Shown one piece after another: positions 29,162 to 38,592 of a stretch of 64,000 bases of DNA (positions within the stretch are counted from its first letter, which is position 1; each line of letters opens with the position of its first letter). A model generated the notes under the pieces. The model saw only the letters and a program-made list of their open reading frames with translations, did no database searches and was not told the origin of the DNA. The translations under genes and the position numbers were made by a program. The stretch covers positions 1,054,001 to 1,118,000 of the forward strand of contig CBDHCQ010000004.1 of assembly GCA_965261255.1 (NCBI GenBank), read 5' to 3'. The DNA comes from Bin80 sp965261255 (GTDB taxonomy: Bacteria; Bacteroidota; Rhodothermia; Rhodothermales; Bin80).

Positions 29162-32100
29162 TGATGGAGCTACGTAAACTTGTAGTAATAGGGTGCCTGG
29201 CGATCTTTGCTGCACCAGTCTTTGCACAGGGCGTGATTGATCGCAATCATATGCCCAGCGACGAACGTGTGGATCCGCTGGAACGCAGACGCGACGATAT
29301 AGACGGAAATAATATCCGGGCAACGATCACAAACTGGGCGCAGACTGCCAGTTCCGGTTCTCCGGGAGATTTTAATTATGAGTGGCCTAAGAACACCAAC
29401 AGGCGCTACGTTGCACTAACGCAGTTGTGGGTCGGTGCAGAGACTATTGCGAATGCCGGTCCAGATGCAGGCGAGCCCATTTGGATTGTCAATGTAGCCG
29501 ATTTTCGTGCCAATAATGCAGGAGGCAACACGTCATGGACGTTTGAACCTGTTGGGGGTTATGTGAACCCCGCCGGAAGCGAGTATGGAATTGCACAGAG
29601 CGACGAATTAGACAGCTGGCCCCCTTATTGGCCGGATAAGGTTTCGGACGTAGGGGATCCAGGCTGGAGCGGGTCATGGAACGGTTTCTTCGGAAAAGAC
29701 ATCTTCAACGCAGATCAGGAGTTTTTCTTCAAGGCCGGCGATGACCAGTATGACCGGTACCGGGGAAGTTATGTGCCGGATGCCACTGATCAGTCAAGGT
29801 ATGGTCTAGGCCTAATCATCGAGACGCGGATTATGGCCTGGACACAAATATTAGTGGATGATGTGGTCTTTTTGATCTATGGTGTCAAAAATGATGGTAC
29901 AGAAGATTTGGAAAAGGTTGGGATGGCAGTCTGGCTTGCTGACTGTGTTGCAGGAGATTGTGGCGATGATGTCATCTTTTTCGATTTGCTTGAGGATGTG
30001 GCTTTTATGACAGATGAGGATGGGATTGGCGACCAAAACTTTGGAAGTGATCCTGCGGGAACGGTTGGAATAGCCTTTCTGGAAACGCCGGGGAACGCGA
30101 CTGACCGCATTGATAATGATGGAGATGGATCTGTGGCGGATGAATGTCCCGCAAATAAGGGCGAGTGTAACAGCCCTATAGTACCGGAATCGTTTTTGTC
30201 GGGAGAGGTGGCAGCAAACAATATTGACGACAATGGAAATGGTCTCATTGATGAAAACGCCGTGCACGTTCCATTTGGTACGCAAAGAGGCGTAGGTTTT
30301 GCAGACTATATAGACAATGATGAAGATGGCGAGCAAGGTGCACCGGTCATAACAGCCGAGATGGCTGCTGCCGCCTCAATAGATACTTGGCTGCGTTGGC
30401 CGCCCAACCCTCAAAACGACCCCGTGCAGCAGGTGAATGGTCAGGTAAAAGTTCACTTGGTAAATGTGACCCAGGAAACAATCGGACTGCCTTTCAGGGA
30501 TAATATTGATAATGACGACTCACATATCGTTCCCACAGCTGCCTATCCATACTTGTCCGAACCTGGTTCTCCCGTGATTACGCAGGGCATGATAGACGTT
30601 GCTGCCTCTGATCCGTACCGACGCTATTTGGTCCCCGATGCAGGCATACTGTTGTATGATGTGGGCCCAGAGGACCTGGGCAAGGCTTATGCCGACGGCA
30701 CAGACAATGATCAGGATGGCGCTGTGGACGAGGGAATTGACGAAGGTATCGATGAAATGATTGACGAAAGCCGGGCGGATGGCATAGATAACGATCAGGA
30801 CTGGATACTGCTGCAGAATGACACTGGACTTGATGGAGTCGCCTTCACTGGGGATTACGGGGATGGAGACGGGATGCCAACCAGCGGGGCGGGATCATCC
30901 TTTCCCGGGGAAAAAAATATAGATGTAACCGATGTGAGTGAGTCGGATCAAATCGGGATCACCAATGTCCGCCTCTTCGGGGCATTCACCTTGCCGGTTG
31001 GCAGTGCCAGTGACCGATTCCTGTTCTTCAATTATTTGCTTCCAGGCGAGTTTGATACGGAACAACCGGATCCAGGGGATAATGATTTGACGATTTCCAG
31101 TGGCCTATTCCCGCTGAAAGCGGGACAGACGGAGCGGATTTCGCTTTCAGTTCAGTTAGGGCTCAGCCAGGAAGAAGTCTTGGCAGGAAGAGATAACGCA
31201 CTGGATGCGTACGGAGAGGATTATCAGTTTGCCCAGGCTCCGATCACGCCAGAGGTTTCTGCAGTGCCAGGGGACGGTCGCGTGACACTTTATTGGGACG
31301 CCAAGGCTGAAGAGTCAGATGATGATTTCCTAAGATCTCTCGGATTGCCTTCCAAGGATTTTGAAGGATATCGAGTTTACCGGGCTACTGATCCGGCTTT
31401 CCTGGATGCTTTACAGATTACTGATGGCCGAGGCAACCTGACGTTCCGAAAGCCGATTGCCCAGTTTGATCTCATAAATGGCAATGCAGGATTTCATCCC
31501 GTTGCTGTAAATGGAGTCAGCTTCTACCTGGGGGATGATCGTGTGAGTGAAGGAGAGGGGACCAATGGTCTCGCTCATTCATATGTTGACGCCACGGTAG
31601 ACAATGGAGTGACGTACTACTACGCAGTAACAGCATATGATTTCGGGGCACCCTCTGCGGATATTTCTCCTACGGAGACTCCTGTCCGAATCCGGCGGCG
31701 TGCAGATGGCTCGGTAGAGACTGGCCGCAATGTAGTCGTGGTCACGCCCGCAGCGCCGGTAGCGGGTTACCAGGATGCAACATTGGAAACTGTAGATGGG
31801 TACCTGCCGCGCATTCAGGGGTCAACCTCAAGTCGAATTGCTTACGAGATCACGGATCCCAGAGCGATCGTTGATGGCAACCGCTACCGCATCACATTTG
31901 AAGATTCACTGCATGTTGGCGGTCGCTTTTCACCGGACACATTGAAGACCAAGTATTTCACACTTACGGATGTATCCTCTGATCGTGTACTTCTTGACAG
32001 GTCGGTGGCGTGGCGTCAGGGATGGGAATTTCCGCCTCTGGACGATTTGGGCAATGCGCTGGGATTCAGTCTACAGTTTTTTGGGGAGACGCTTGTGCGC

Positions 32101-33003
32101 CTTAACAGCGCATTGAGTGGTTGGAATAGAGACGGTGTGTATGAGGTCACCCTGGATCCATACATCTCACCGGGATTTACCTTGGGTCTCCGTAATCCTG
32201 CAGATTACCGCTTGGAAATTGTCGGTCCGGCCCAGGGGCAATCAACCCAAATGCAGGCGTCTTTCTTTAGAAGATTGCCGTCCAGGCCAACGAATGTTCG
32301 TGTATTTCGGGTTGAGCACGACGGTTCGGGAGGCACGCGTGACGTGGAAGTTGAATACGGATTCTGGGATTTGACGGGCGATGACTTTACCGGTGCGCAG
32401 TCAACTTCGCCGGCAACCTTCAGTGCCGACAGAGATAGACGGGAGTCGGATCTGATCATCATTCGTGAGCCGAGGGTTGGAGATGAAGGCGGGGATCCTG
32501 TATACACTTGGCGTATGGCATTGGATTTTTCGGTTGAAAGCAATACGAATCCATCCGAGGGAGATATAGCAACGCTCATTACCCGCAAACCATTCCTGTC
32601 CACGGACGTGTTTGAGTTCAGTACCCGGGCTCCTCTCGCCTCCACGGATAATCCAGACTCGCTCCTGTCTCGCATACAGGTTGTTCCCAATCCCTATGTG
32701 GTTACCAATAGATTTGAGGAATTGAATGCTTTTTCCACAGGACGGGGAGAGCGTGTGATCAAGTTTATCAATCTACCACCCGAGTGTACGCTTAGAATTT
32801 TCAACGTGAGTGGCCGTTTGATTCGAACATTGTACCTCAATGAGGGGCAGAATCATTCATTGGCCAGCAGTCTCATGAACGGTACGATTACCTGGGATTT
32901 GCTGAGCTCTGATGCGTTAACGGTAGCATACGGTGTTTACCTGTACCATGTTGAAGCCCCTGGAGTGGGTGAAAAAACGGGTACGTTTGCCATCATCAAA
33001 TGA
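29161..33003 (+). CDS. Large secreted protein with acidic repeats and T9SS tail
   Basis: A 1280-residue secreted protein. The signal peptide ends at about residue 22 (PVFAQ). Residues about 310-550 contain at least five acidic units (DRIDNDGDGS, NNIDDNGNGL, DYIDNDEDGE, DNIDNDDSH, DGTDNDQDGA, then GIDNDQDW), resembling calcium-binding thrombospondin type-3-like or dockerin-like loops. A fibronectin type III-like domain starts near residue 695 (VPGDGRVTLYWDA). The last 90 residues (VVPNPYVVTN, LRIFNVSGRLIRTL, YGVYLYHVEA) form a type A T9SS sorting domain. It is probably exported by T9SS and displayed at the surface. Its start overlaps the receptor stop and its stop overlaps the PorV-like start. 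Function otherwise unknown. Confidence 0.85.
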   Translation: MMELRKLVVIGCLAIFAAPVFAQGVIDRNHMPSDERVDPLERRRDDIDGNNIRATITNWAQTASSGSPGDFNYEWPKNTNRRYVALTQLWVGAETIANAGPDAGEPIWIVNVADFRANNAGGNTSWTFEPVGGYVNPAGSEYGIAQSDELDSWPPYWPDKVSDVGDPGWSGSWNGFFGKDIFNADQEFFFKAGDDQYDRYRGSYVPDATDQSRYGLGLIIETRIMAWTQILVDDVVFLIYGVKNDGTEDLEKVGMAVWLADCVAGDCGDDVIFFDLLEDVAFMTDEDGIGDQNFGSDPAGTVGIAFLETPGNATDRIDNDGDGSVADECPANKGECNSPIVPESFLSGEVAANNIDDNGNGLIDENAVHVPFGTQRGVGFADYIDNDEDGEQGAPVITAEMAAAASIDTWLRWPPNPQNDPVQQVNGQVKVHLVNVTQETIGLPFRDNIDNDDSHIVPTAAYPYLSEPGSPVITQGMIDVAASDPYRRYLVPDAGILLYDVGPEDLGKAYADGTDNDQDGAVDEGIDEGIDEMIDESRADGIDNDQDWILLQNDTGLDGVAFTGDYGDGDGMPTSGAGSSFPGEKNIDVTDVSESDQIGITNVRLFGAFTLPVGSASDRFLFFNYLLPGEFDTEQPDPGDNDLTISSGLFPLKAGQTERISLSVQLGLSQEEVLAGRDNALDAYGEDYQFAQAPITPEVSAVPGDGRVTLYWDAKAEESDDDFLRSLGLPSKDFEGYRVYRATDPAFLDALQITDGRGNLTFRKPIAQFDLINGNAGFHPVAVNGVSFYLGDDRVSEGEGTNGLAHSYVDATVDNGVTYYYAVTAYDFGAPSADISPTETPVRIRRRADGSVETGRNVVVVTPAAPVAGYQDATLETVDGYLPRIQGSTSSRIAYEITDPRAIVDGNRYRITFEDSLHVGGRFSPDTLKTKYFTLTDVSSDRVLLDRSVAWRQGWEFPPLDDLGNALGFSLQFFGETLVRLNSALSGWNRDGVYEVTLDPYISPGFTLGLRNPADYRLEIVGPAQGQSTQMQASFFRRLPSRPTNVRVFRVEHDGSGGTRDVEVEYGFWDLTGDDFTGAQSTSPATFSADRDRRESDLIIIREPRVGDEGGDPVYTWRMALDFSVESNTNPSEGDIATLITRKPFLSTDVFEFSTRAPLASTDNPDSLLSRIQVVPNPYVVTNRFEELNAFSTGRGERVIKFINLPPECTLRIFNVSGRLIRTLYLNEGQNHSLASSLMNGTITWDLLSSDALTVAYGVYLYHVEAPGVGEKTGTFAIIK

Positions 33004-34055
33004 TACTGCATCGGCCTCCATATTCGGTATCTTGTTTGTTGGTTGTGATACTGACATTAATCAGTTCACTGGATGTGTTGGGCCAGTTTGCGAACGAGAC
33101 TCGTGATGTTACTCGCAAGGGCACGACCGCTGCGGAATTTCTCAGTATCCCCATTGGGGCACGAGCAACAGGCATGGGAAGTGCAATCACAGCCAGCGTT
33201 GACGATCCAACCGCGCTTTATTGGAATCCGGCAGGTTTGGGCTTGCTTTCCAGGGCTTCTGTGTCTATTGAGCATGCATCTTGGCTGGCTGGCATAAACT
33301 TCAATTATGCAGCCGTAGCTTTGCCAAGCCGCTTGGGCGCTTTTGGCGCAGCGGTCACTGCCATGGGAACACCGGATATGCGGGTGACAACGGTTGAGGA
33401 CCAGGAGGGCACAGGGGAAACCTTCAGGGCTTCCAGTTACGCTTTTGCACTTGCGTGGGGGCGACAGCTCACGGACCGATTTACCTTTGGGGCCACAGTA
33501 AAGGTGATCACTGAGCAGATATGGCATTCCACTGCAAGGGGAGCGGCACTAGATATCGGTACTGTATTTGTGACACCTTTCAGAGGAATCCGGTTAGGGG
33601 CGGCCATCTCCAATTTTGGCACAAAGATGGAGATGACGGGAGACGATTTGCTGGTGACAGCAGATATTGATCCTCGGAATCGCGGCAACAATGAAAGTAA
33701 TCGGGCCTACCTGAGAACAGATCAGTTTGATCTGCCACTGATCATGCGCATTGGGCTCGCTGGAGAAGTACTGGAAACGGAGACCGCTCGCGTAACCGTT
33801 GCGCTGGATGTCCTGAGTCCCAATAACAGCGACCAGTATGTTAATGTGGGGGTAGAGGCTGGACTGCTTGGCGACCTGTTACTGGTGCGGGGCGGCCACA
33901 GTGAACTGTTTCTTCGAGACAGCGTGCGCTCTTTTTCTTTTGGGGCAGGGTTGCAGTATGACTTTTCTATGGTCGGGTTGGCCATAGATTATGCGTACGA
34001 GCAGCAGCGCTACTTTGATAACGTAAGTCGAATATCAATGTCCCTCAGTTTCTAA
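33000..34055 (+). CDS. PorV/PorQ-family outer-membrane protein
   Basis: A 351-residue beta-barrel protein with a signal peptide ending near residue 29 (DVLGQ). It shows the PorV/PorQ (UPF0164) N-terminal signature AAEFLSIPIGARATGMGSA followed by DPTALYWNPAGL. The remainder has alternating barrel strands and ends in Phe. PorV carries T9SS substrates from the translocon to the attachment complex, and the FadL-like fold fits this. The start overlaps the stop of the large T9SS cargo gene (ATGA) and another T9SS cargo follows, so a dedicated cargo-handling role is plausible. It could instead be one of several PorV-like paralogues with a different job. Confidence 0.85.
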   Translation: MILHRPPYSVSCLLVVILTLISSLDVLGQFANETRDVTRKGTTAAEFLSIPIGARATGMGSAITASVDDPTALYWNPAGLGLLSRASVSIEHASWLAGINFNYAAVALPSRLGAFGAAVTAMGTPDMRVTTVEDQEGTGETFRASSYAFALAWGRQLTDRFTFGATVKVITEQIWHSTARGAALDIGTVFVTPFRGIRLGAAISNFGTKMEMTGDDLLVTADIDPRNRGNNESNRAYLRTDQFDLPLIMRIGLAGEVLETETARVTVALDVLSPNNSDQYVNVGVEAGLLGDLLLVRGGHSELFLRDSVRSFSFGAGLQYDFSMVGLAIDYAYEQQRYFDNVSRISMSLSF

Positions 34056-34121
34056 TGCTTGGGCGTAATTCGGGGAAGTTTTTGTATATTCGACGCTTGT
34101 TCTAGCTTAAAACGAAATTTC

Positions 34122-36203
34122 ATGAAGACAAAAAACTTGTTACGACTTGGGATGCTGCTCTGCTTCATATTTGTGGCCGCCGGCGCTCAGGCTCAACGTA
34201 CCGTTACGATGCGGCTAAATATGGCCTCCGTTCCGGACACAATAAACGCGATGGGGCTGATTGAAGTGCGTGGTGCGGGCGGAGAGGATGGTAGTGTTGC
34301 TCCAGATACTTTGGCGGATGGCAATATTATTGACTGGAGTGCTGCCAGTACGCTCGAGCCCGTTAACGAAAAGGGCCCCAACGGCGAGGACAGTGACTAC
34401 TGGAGCCTATCGTTTATGATTGACGAGACGGACAGACTCCAGCACAAGTTCTACTCAGATCAGCTTAATATGTCATTGAACGCGGGTTGGGAGGCGGATC
34501 CCAATCCATTTATAGAGCCCGGTACCGGGGATGTTGATCTCGGTCTGCACTTTTTTGAGGCACAGATTGAATGGCACGGCGCTTCGCAACGGCGCGCAGG
34601 AGGGTATAACTGGCTACCTTGGGAGCCAAAGATGGACTCTGTTGCGGTTTGGTATCGCGTAGCCATGTTCGGCCAACTTTCCGAGGATAAAGGGTATGAT
34701 CCAACGATGATGGCCCCGGACCAGATTGTTGGTGTGCGCGGAGACGCGATTGCCGATCCCAATGATGCAACGGTGGTAGGTCCTTTGGATTGGGGAGCCG
34801 CACAGGTGGTGCTGGACCGTGAATCAATGGATGAATCAACAGCGGGTTATAGTATCTATTCGGGCGTTGCTTACTATCCGGTCTCGCTGGCAGGAATGGA
34901 GCAGGCGTACAAATTTGTCCTTGAACATGGGGACGCTGTTGGATGGGAGGACGGAATTGATAACCGTAGTTTCACCGTGCCGGCATCTGACACGACGCTG
35001 CACTGGGTGTATTATGGTAACACGGCACCCAGTAAGGTCGTGCCTGTAGAAGGACAGGTGGTCTTTGGGGTAGATATGAGTGCTTTTGAGACCATTGGTC
35101 TTTTTGATACTGCCCGCAATGACACGTTGTGGGTCTTCGGGGATTTCAACGGCTGGGGAGGCTGTCGGGATGAACAAAGGCTTGACGAATGTTACATGTT
35201 TAAAGAGCCAGGAGGCACCAACTTTGCGGCAGCCGTTCCGCTGACACGTCCCCCTGGCTGGAGTTCCGGCTATAAGTATTTCCTTGACTTTAACGATGCA
35301 GAGTTTGAGACCCAATTCGGTGTGCCTCCTCCAAGTGGATGGGAAGAGGGTCACAGGACCGGTGTCAATCGCGAGTTTGAATTTGCAGGAGACCCAAGCG
35401 GCCCGCAGATTCTGTCTCTGTCCTACTTCAATGATGCAACACCGATGAATGTGATGATGGATGGAGATGAAACTGAGGTGATGTTTTCGGTCACCATGCA
35501 GCAGGCAATAGATAACCAGGCACAGCCTTTCAATCCGGCGATGGACTCTGTAAGCATTCATCTAGGGGATCCGATTTGGGCGCATACCCAGGGGGTGGAT
35601 GGAACGGACCATGACATTCCGCTCTGGGATGAAGTATTGCTTACGGATTCTGATGGAGATGGTACGTACACTGGAAGCTATACGGTTAGTGGCCCCAGTT
35701 ACAACATCCTTACGTACAGATACATGTACGGAGGCAAGAGTACGAGTGCTCAGGAGATGGGATCAGATACGAGGGTGCCCGGGCGTAACAGGGTTCATTT
35801 TATTCCCAAGAATGCAGATGGCTCATTCGTAGCGCAATATGAGTTGCCGGCTCACGATTTCGATCTTATGCCCGGCCCACTCCCGTTCGATGACAATCCC
35901 TACATCAGTACGGCGATTGAGCAATCTGAGGAGATCCCTTCCAATATTTGGTTAGGGGAAAACTACCCCAACCCATTTAACCCAACAACGACGATAGAGT
36001 ATGGCCTCGAGCAGCAGGCACACGTACGACTTCATGTCTATGATATGCTTGGGCGTCGGGTAGCCACACTCGTTGACGGACTGCAGCAGGCAGCTACCTA
36101 TACCGTTACGTTTGACGCTTCTAGGTTAGCGAGCGGTATTTACCTGTATCGTCTCGAAACTCCGCATCGTGCGTACACGAAACGAATGATGCTGATCAAG
36201 TAA
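34122..36203 (+). CDS. Secreted protein with T9SS C-terminal sorting domain
   Basis: A 693-residue secreted protein. I chose the ATG at 34122, giving a signal peptide (MKTKNLLRLG...AGAQAQ, cleavage near residue 24); the open frame extends back to 34059 without a signal-like start. A glycogen-binding/CBM48-like patch (VFGDFNGWGG) lies around residue 342, in a beta-rich protein otherwise not recognised. The last 85 residues (ENYPNPFNPTTTIEYGL, VYDMLGRRVATLVDG, SGIYLYRLE) form a type A T9SS sorting domain. It follows the PorV-like gene by 66 bases and is closed by a strong terminator. Possibly a surface glycan-binding protein (inference). Confidence 0.82.
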   Translation: MKTKNLLRLGMLLCFIFVAAGAQAQRTVTMRLNMASVPDTINAMGLIEVRGAGGEDGSVAPDTLADGNIIDWSAASTLEPVNEKGPNGEDSDYWSLSFMIDETDRLQHKFYSDQLNMSLNAGWEADPNPFIEPGTGDVDLGLHFFEAQIEWHGASQRRAGGYNWLPWEPKMDSVAVWYRVAMFGQLSEDKGYDPTMMAPDQIVGVRGDAIADPNDATVVGPLDWGAAQVVLDRESMDESTAGYSIYSGVAYYPVSLAGMEQAYKFVLEHGDAVGWEDGIDNRSFTVPASDTTLHWVYYGNTAPSKVVPVEGQVVFGVDMSAFETIGLFDTARNDTLWVFGDFNGWGGCRDEQRLDECYMFKEPGGTNFAAAVPLTRPPGWSSGYKYFLDFNDAEFETQFGVPPPSGWEEGHRTGVNREFEFAGDPSGPQILSLSYFNDATPMNVMMDGDETEVMFSVTMQQAIDNQAQPFNPAMDSVSIHLGDPIWAHTQGVDGTDHDIPLWDEVLLTDSDGDGTYTGSYTVSGPSYNILTYRYMYGGKSTSAQEMGSDTRVPGRNRVHFIPKNADGSFVAQYELPAHDFDLMPGPLPFDDNPYISTAIEQSEEIPSNIWLGENYPNPFNPTTTIEYGLEQQAHVRLHVYDMLGRRVATLVDGLQQAATYTVTFDASRLASGIYLYRLETPHRAYTKRMMLIK

Positions 36204-36213
36204 ACGATCATAT

Positions 36214-36250
36214 AATGGGTCGGCAGGGTTATTCCTGTCGGCCCATTTTT
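36214..36250 (+). terminator. Strong intrinsic terminator after T9SS cargo gene
   Basis: A 13-bp stem (36215-36227 with 36234-36246, two G-T pairs; core GGGTCGGCAGG) with a six-base loop GTTATT, followed by a T-run. It starts 11 bases after the stop codon and ends the run of genes begun by the PpiC-type lipoprotein. Confidence 0.9.
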
Positions 36251-36417
36251 GTATCGTTTTGTGTTGGCGAATCAAGGTAGATGATACTTTGGTCACTTGG
36301 TTGGGTGGTGGAGTGTTTGTAGAATTCTACGAACTGCAAATTCGATGTTAGGGTAAATCCCTGAGCCGGAGCCGCCAGTTGAGTGGGTACCGGTCTTGGG
36401 TGTAAGACTGCATTTCA

Positions 36418-37143
36418 ATGAGAATCAGGACCTTCTTGAAAAAGCAGCTTCGTAGAGTCGGCTTGGAGGTAAATCGTTTCAATGCGGCGGGATCATTTAC
36501 TGCAAGGAGACAGAGGATGCTGGAGCGTGCAGGGGTAGATCTCGTACTTGATGCCGGGGCAAGCGATGGCGGATTCGCATCTGAGTTGAGGGATGCTGGC
36601 TATCAGGGGCGGATCATTTCATTTGAGCCATTAGAGAAGCCTTACCGATCCTTATTAGCCAAGGCGAGGAGGGACGACAACTGGGAGGTATTTCAATATG
36701 CACTGGGGAGTGTATCAGAGGAGGCCGAGATGAATGTTGCTAAGGATGACAAATGCAGTTCACTTCTGGCTCCTTTGGAACGACAGACTCGAGTATACTC
36801 GGGCGCACAGACATCATCATCAACTATTGTTCAAGTTCGGAGGTTGAGTGATCTGTACGGTGCACAGATTCAACCCGGGGCGTGCACTTTTTTGAAGATA
36901 GATACGCAGGGTTACGAAGGGCACGTGATTGATGGGGCGGGGGATGTACTGGACAAGATGGTAGGGATGCAGGTTGAGCTGTCTCTGGTACCGCTGTTCG
37001 ACGGAGGTCAGAGCTATGCCAGGCTCCTGCAAGAGTTGGAACGCCGGAAATTCCAGCCCGTATTGTTGGAACCCGTGTTCGTTGACCCTGAGACAGAACA
37101 AACTCTCCAGGTGGACGCTGTTTTCTTTCGTCAGGACCTGTGA
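36418..37143 (+). CDS. FkbM-family SAM-dependent methyltransferase
   Basis: A 241-residue class I methyltransferase of the FkbM (Methyltransf_21) family. The SAM-binding motif I is LVLDAGASDGGFASEL (around residues 42-57), followed by IISFEPLEKPYRSL and the family's LKIDTQGYEGHVIDGA motif in the second half. FkbM enzymes O-methylate sugars or secondary metabolites and often act on surface glycans, which would fit the polysaccharide genes elsewhere in the window, though it is not linked to them. Single gene after a terminator. Confidence 0.88.
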   Translation: MRIRTFLKKQLRRVGLEVNRFNAAGSFTARRQRMLERAGVDLVLDAGASDGGFASELRDAGYQGRIISFEPLEKPYRSLLAKARRDDNWEVFQYALGSVSEEAEMNVAKDDKCSSLLAPLERQTRVYSGAQTSSSTIVQVRRLSDLYGAQIQPGACTFLKIDTQGYEGHVIDGAGDVLDKMVGMQVELSLVPLFDGGQSYARLLQELERRKFQPVLLEPVFVDPETEQTLQVDAVFFRQDL

Positions 37144-37368
37144 GAAAAGGCTGGTGAACTAGGTGCTTAAAGTCCGAGCGTGTCTGCAATGGATACCACG
37201 AGCTATCGGAGTGCCATTACTGAGTATAAGAGTTGAGCGTGTTGAGGAAATCAAAATCATCAGGCATGAGTGCAAGTATGCAGCGGGATGCCAATAATAT
37301 CCGAACAGTAACGCAGCAACATAGATCTTAGCGAAATGAAAAAACTGAACTGACTGGTACACAATAAG

Positions 37369-38361
37369 ATGAGCATAAAATGTGCGATCTGGGGGACACC
37401 ACTATCCGGTCGTTGGCAATCTGAGAATCCATGGTTCCCAACGGTAGATTCACCACGGGCAGGAGGTAAATATTCGTACCGCAGTGATTTAACATACTCA
37501 GGAGGATCATTGGGTGAACTTGACGTGCCCGGCAAGGTGCGACTCACCACATGGCTAGTAAATAAGCGGGAGGAAGGTGAGGAGTGTCCGGAGATAACCC
37601 CTGATGATATTGAGGCTGCTTGGGGAAGTCGAAAAATGCTTATGAAGCAACGCCTCGAACGTATTCTGCAGTTCCTTGAAAATAATGGAGAATCCATCAC
37701 AATAAACACGAGTCCAAAGAATGCAGAGCTGGGTGATAAAGTCAAAGTATACTACCAGTTACTGGCACATTCCGAGAGCACAGAGTGGTCTGATCTGAAA
37801 AGGCTCCTAGACCATCTTGAGAGAGAAGGGCTAGTACGCAAGTCTCCGGAATCCAGATTGGATGAGCCTCGGTATTTTCTCACTGTAGACGGTGCTATGC
37901 GCTTGGATGAGTCAAGGGACATAACGCCGGACTCTGATAAGGTATTTGTGGCCATGTGGTTCGATTCGTCGTTACGTCCGGTATATGATGAAGCGATTGC
38001 CCCCGCAATCAAGGCGGCCGGCTACGTACCAAAACGATCAGATAGAGAGCAATATGTTGATAAGATTGATGATTGGATTATCGGACAAATTCGCCAAGTG
38101 CGTTTTGTTGTAGCAGACTTCTCGCAGGGGAAAGACGGTGCACGCGGTGGGGTTTACTACGAAGCTGGCTTTGCACATGGTTTGGGCCGGAAGGTCGTGT
38201 TTACCTGCAGAAAGGAGGATGAGAAGGAGCTACATTTTGATACGAACCACTACAATCATATCATTTGGGAAAGTAAGGAGGATTTAAGAAAGCAGCTAGA
38301 AGAGCGTATAATCGCAGTCATGGGCGAAGGGCCCCACAAGGGAAAGAGGTCAGTCTACTAG
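37369..38361 (+). CDS. Winged-helix plus deoxyribosyltransferase-like protein
   Basis: A 330-residue soluble protein. Residues about 120-180 look like a winged helix (WSDLKRLLDHLEREGLV, then FLTVDGAMRLDE). From about residue 190 a Rossmann-like domain begins with KVFVAMWFDSSLRPVYDEAI and continues with IGQIRQVRFVVADFSQG and VYYEAGFAHGLGRKVVF. This is the pattern of nucleoside 2-deoxyribosyltransferase-like and TIR-like domains, with a candidate catalytic Glu near 265. In such proteins the domain binds or cleaves nucleotides or NAD-like molecules and is often tied to antiphage defence. The N-terminal 110 residues are unrecognised. No obvious effector partner is adjacent, so function is open. 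Confidence 0.6.
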   Translation: MSIKCAIWGTPLSGRWQSENPWFPTVDSPRAGGKYSYRSDLTYSGGSLGELDVPGKVRLTTWLVNKREEGEECPEITPDDIEAAWGSRKMLMKQRLERILQFLENNGESITINTSPKNAELGDKVKVYYQLLAHSESTEWSDLKRLLDHLEREGLVRKSPESRLDEPRYFLTVDGAMRLDESRDITPDSDKVFVAMWFDSSLRPVYDEAIAPAIKAAGYVPKRSDREQYVDKIDDWIIGQIRQVRFVVADFSQGKDGARGGVYYEAGFAHGLGRKVVFTCRKEDEKELHFDTNHYNHIIWESKEDLRKQLEERIIAVMGEGPHKGKRSVY

Positions 38362-38592
38362 ACTTGGAAGCACTTGCCGCCGCGATAGCTGTGGGGATCT
38401 CATGCCGCCGGGTCATGTGACATCGTATTCCACTGGTGGTTTTGCAAAAATCTTCTTGTATTAATTCATCCTCTAACTTAGTAGCAAGATCCTAGAAGCT
38501 ACGGTTGGTTGATCAGATGAAGGCTACATCAAGCTGGCCTAATAGCATTTTAATCTAATTCACAGGTGTTCCAATTCTGCTTTTCTGGCCTC

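Noticed and set aside
34836..35561. 241-codon minus-strand open frame
   Set aside because: Lies entirely within the T9SS cargo gene on the other strand; a shadow frame.
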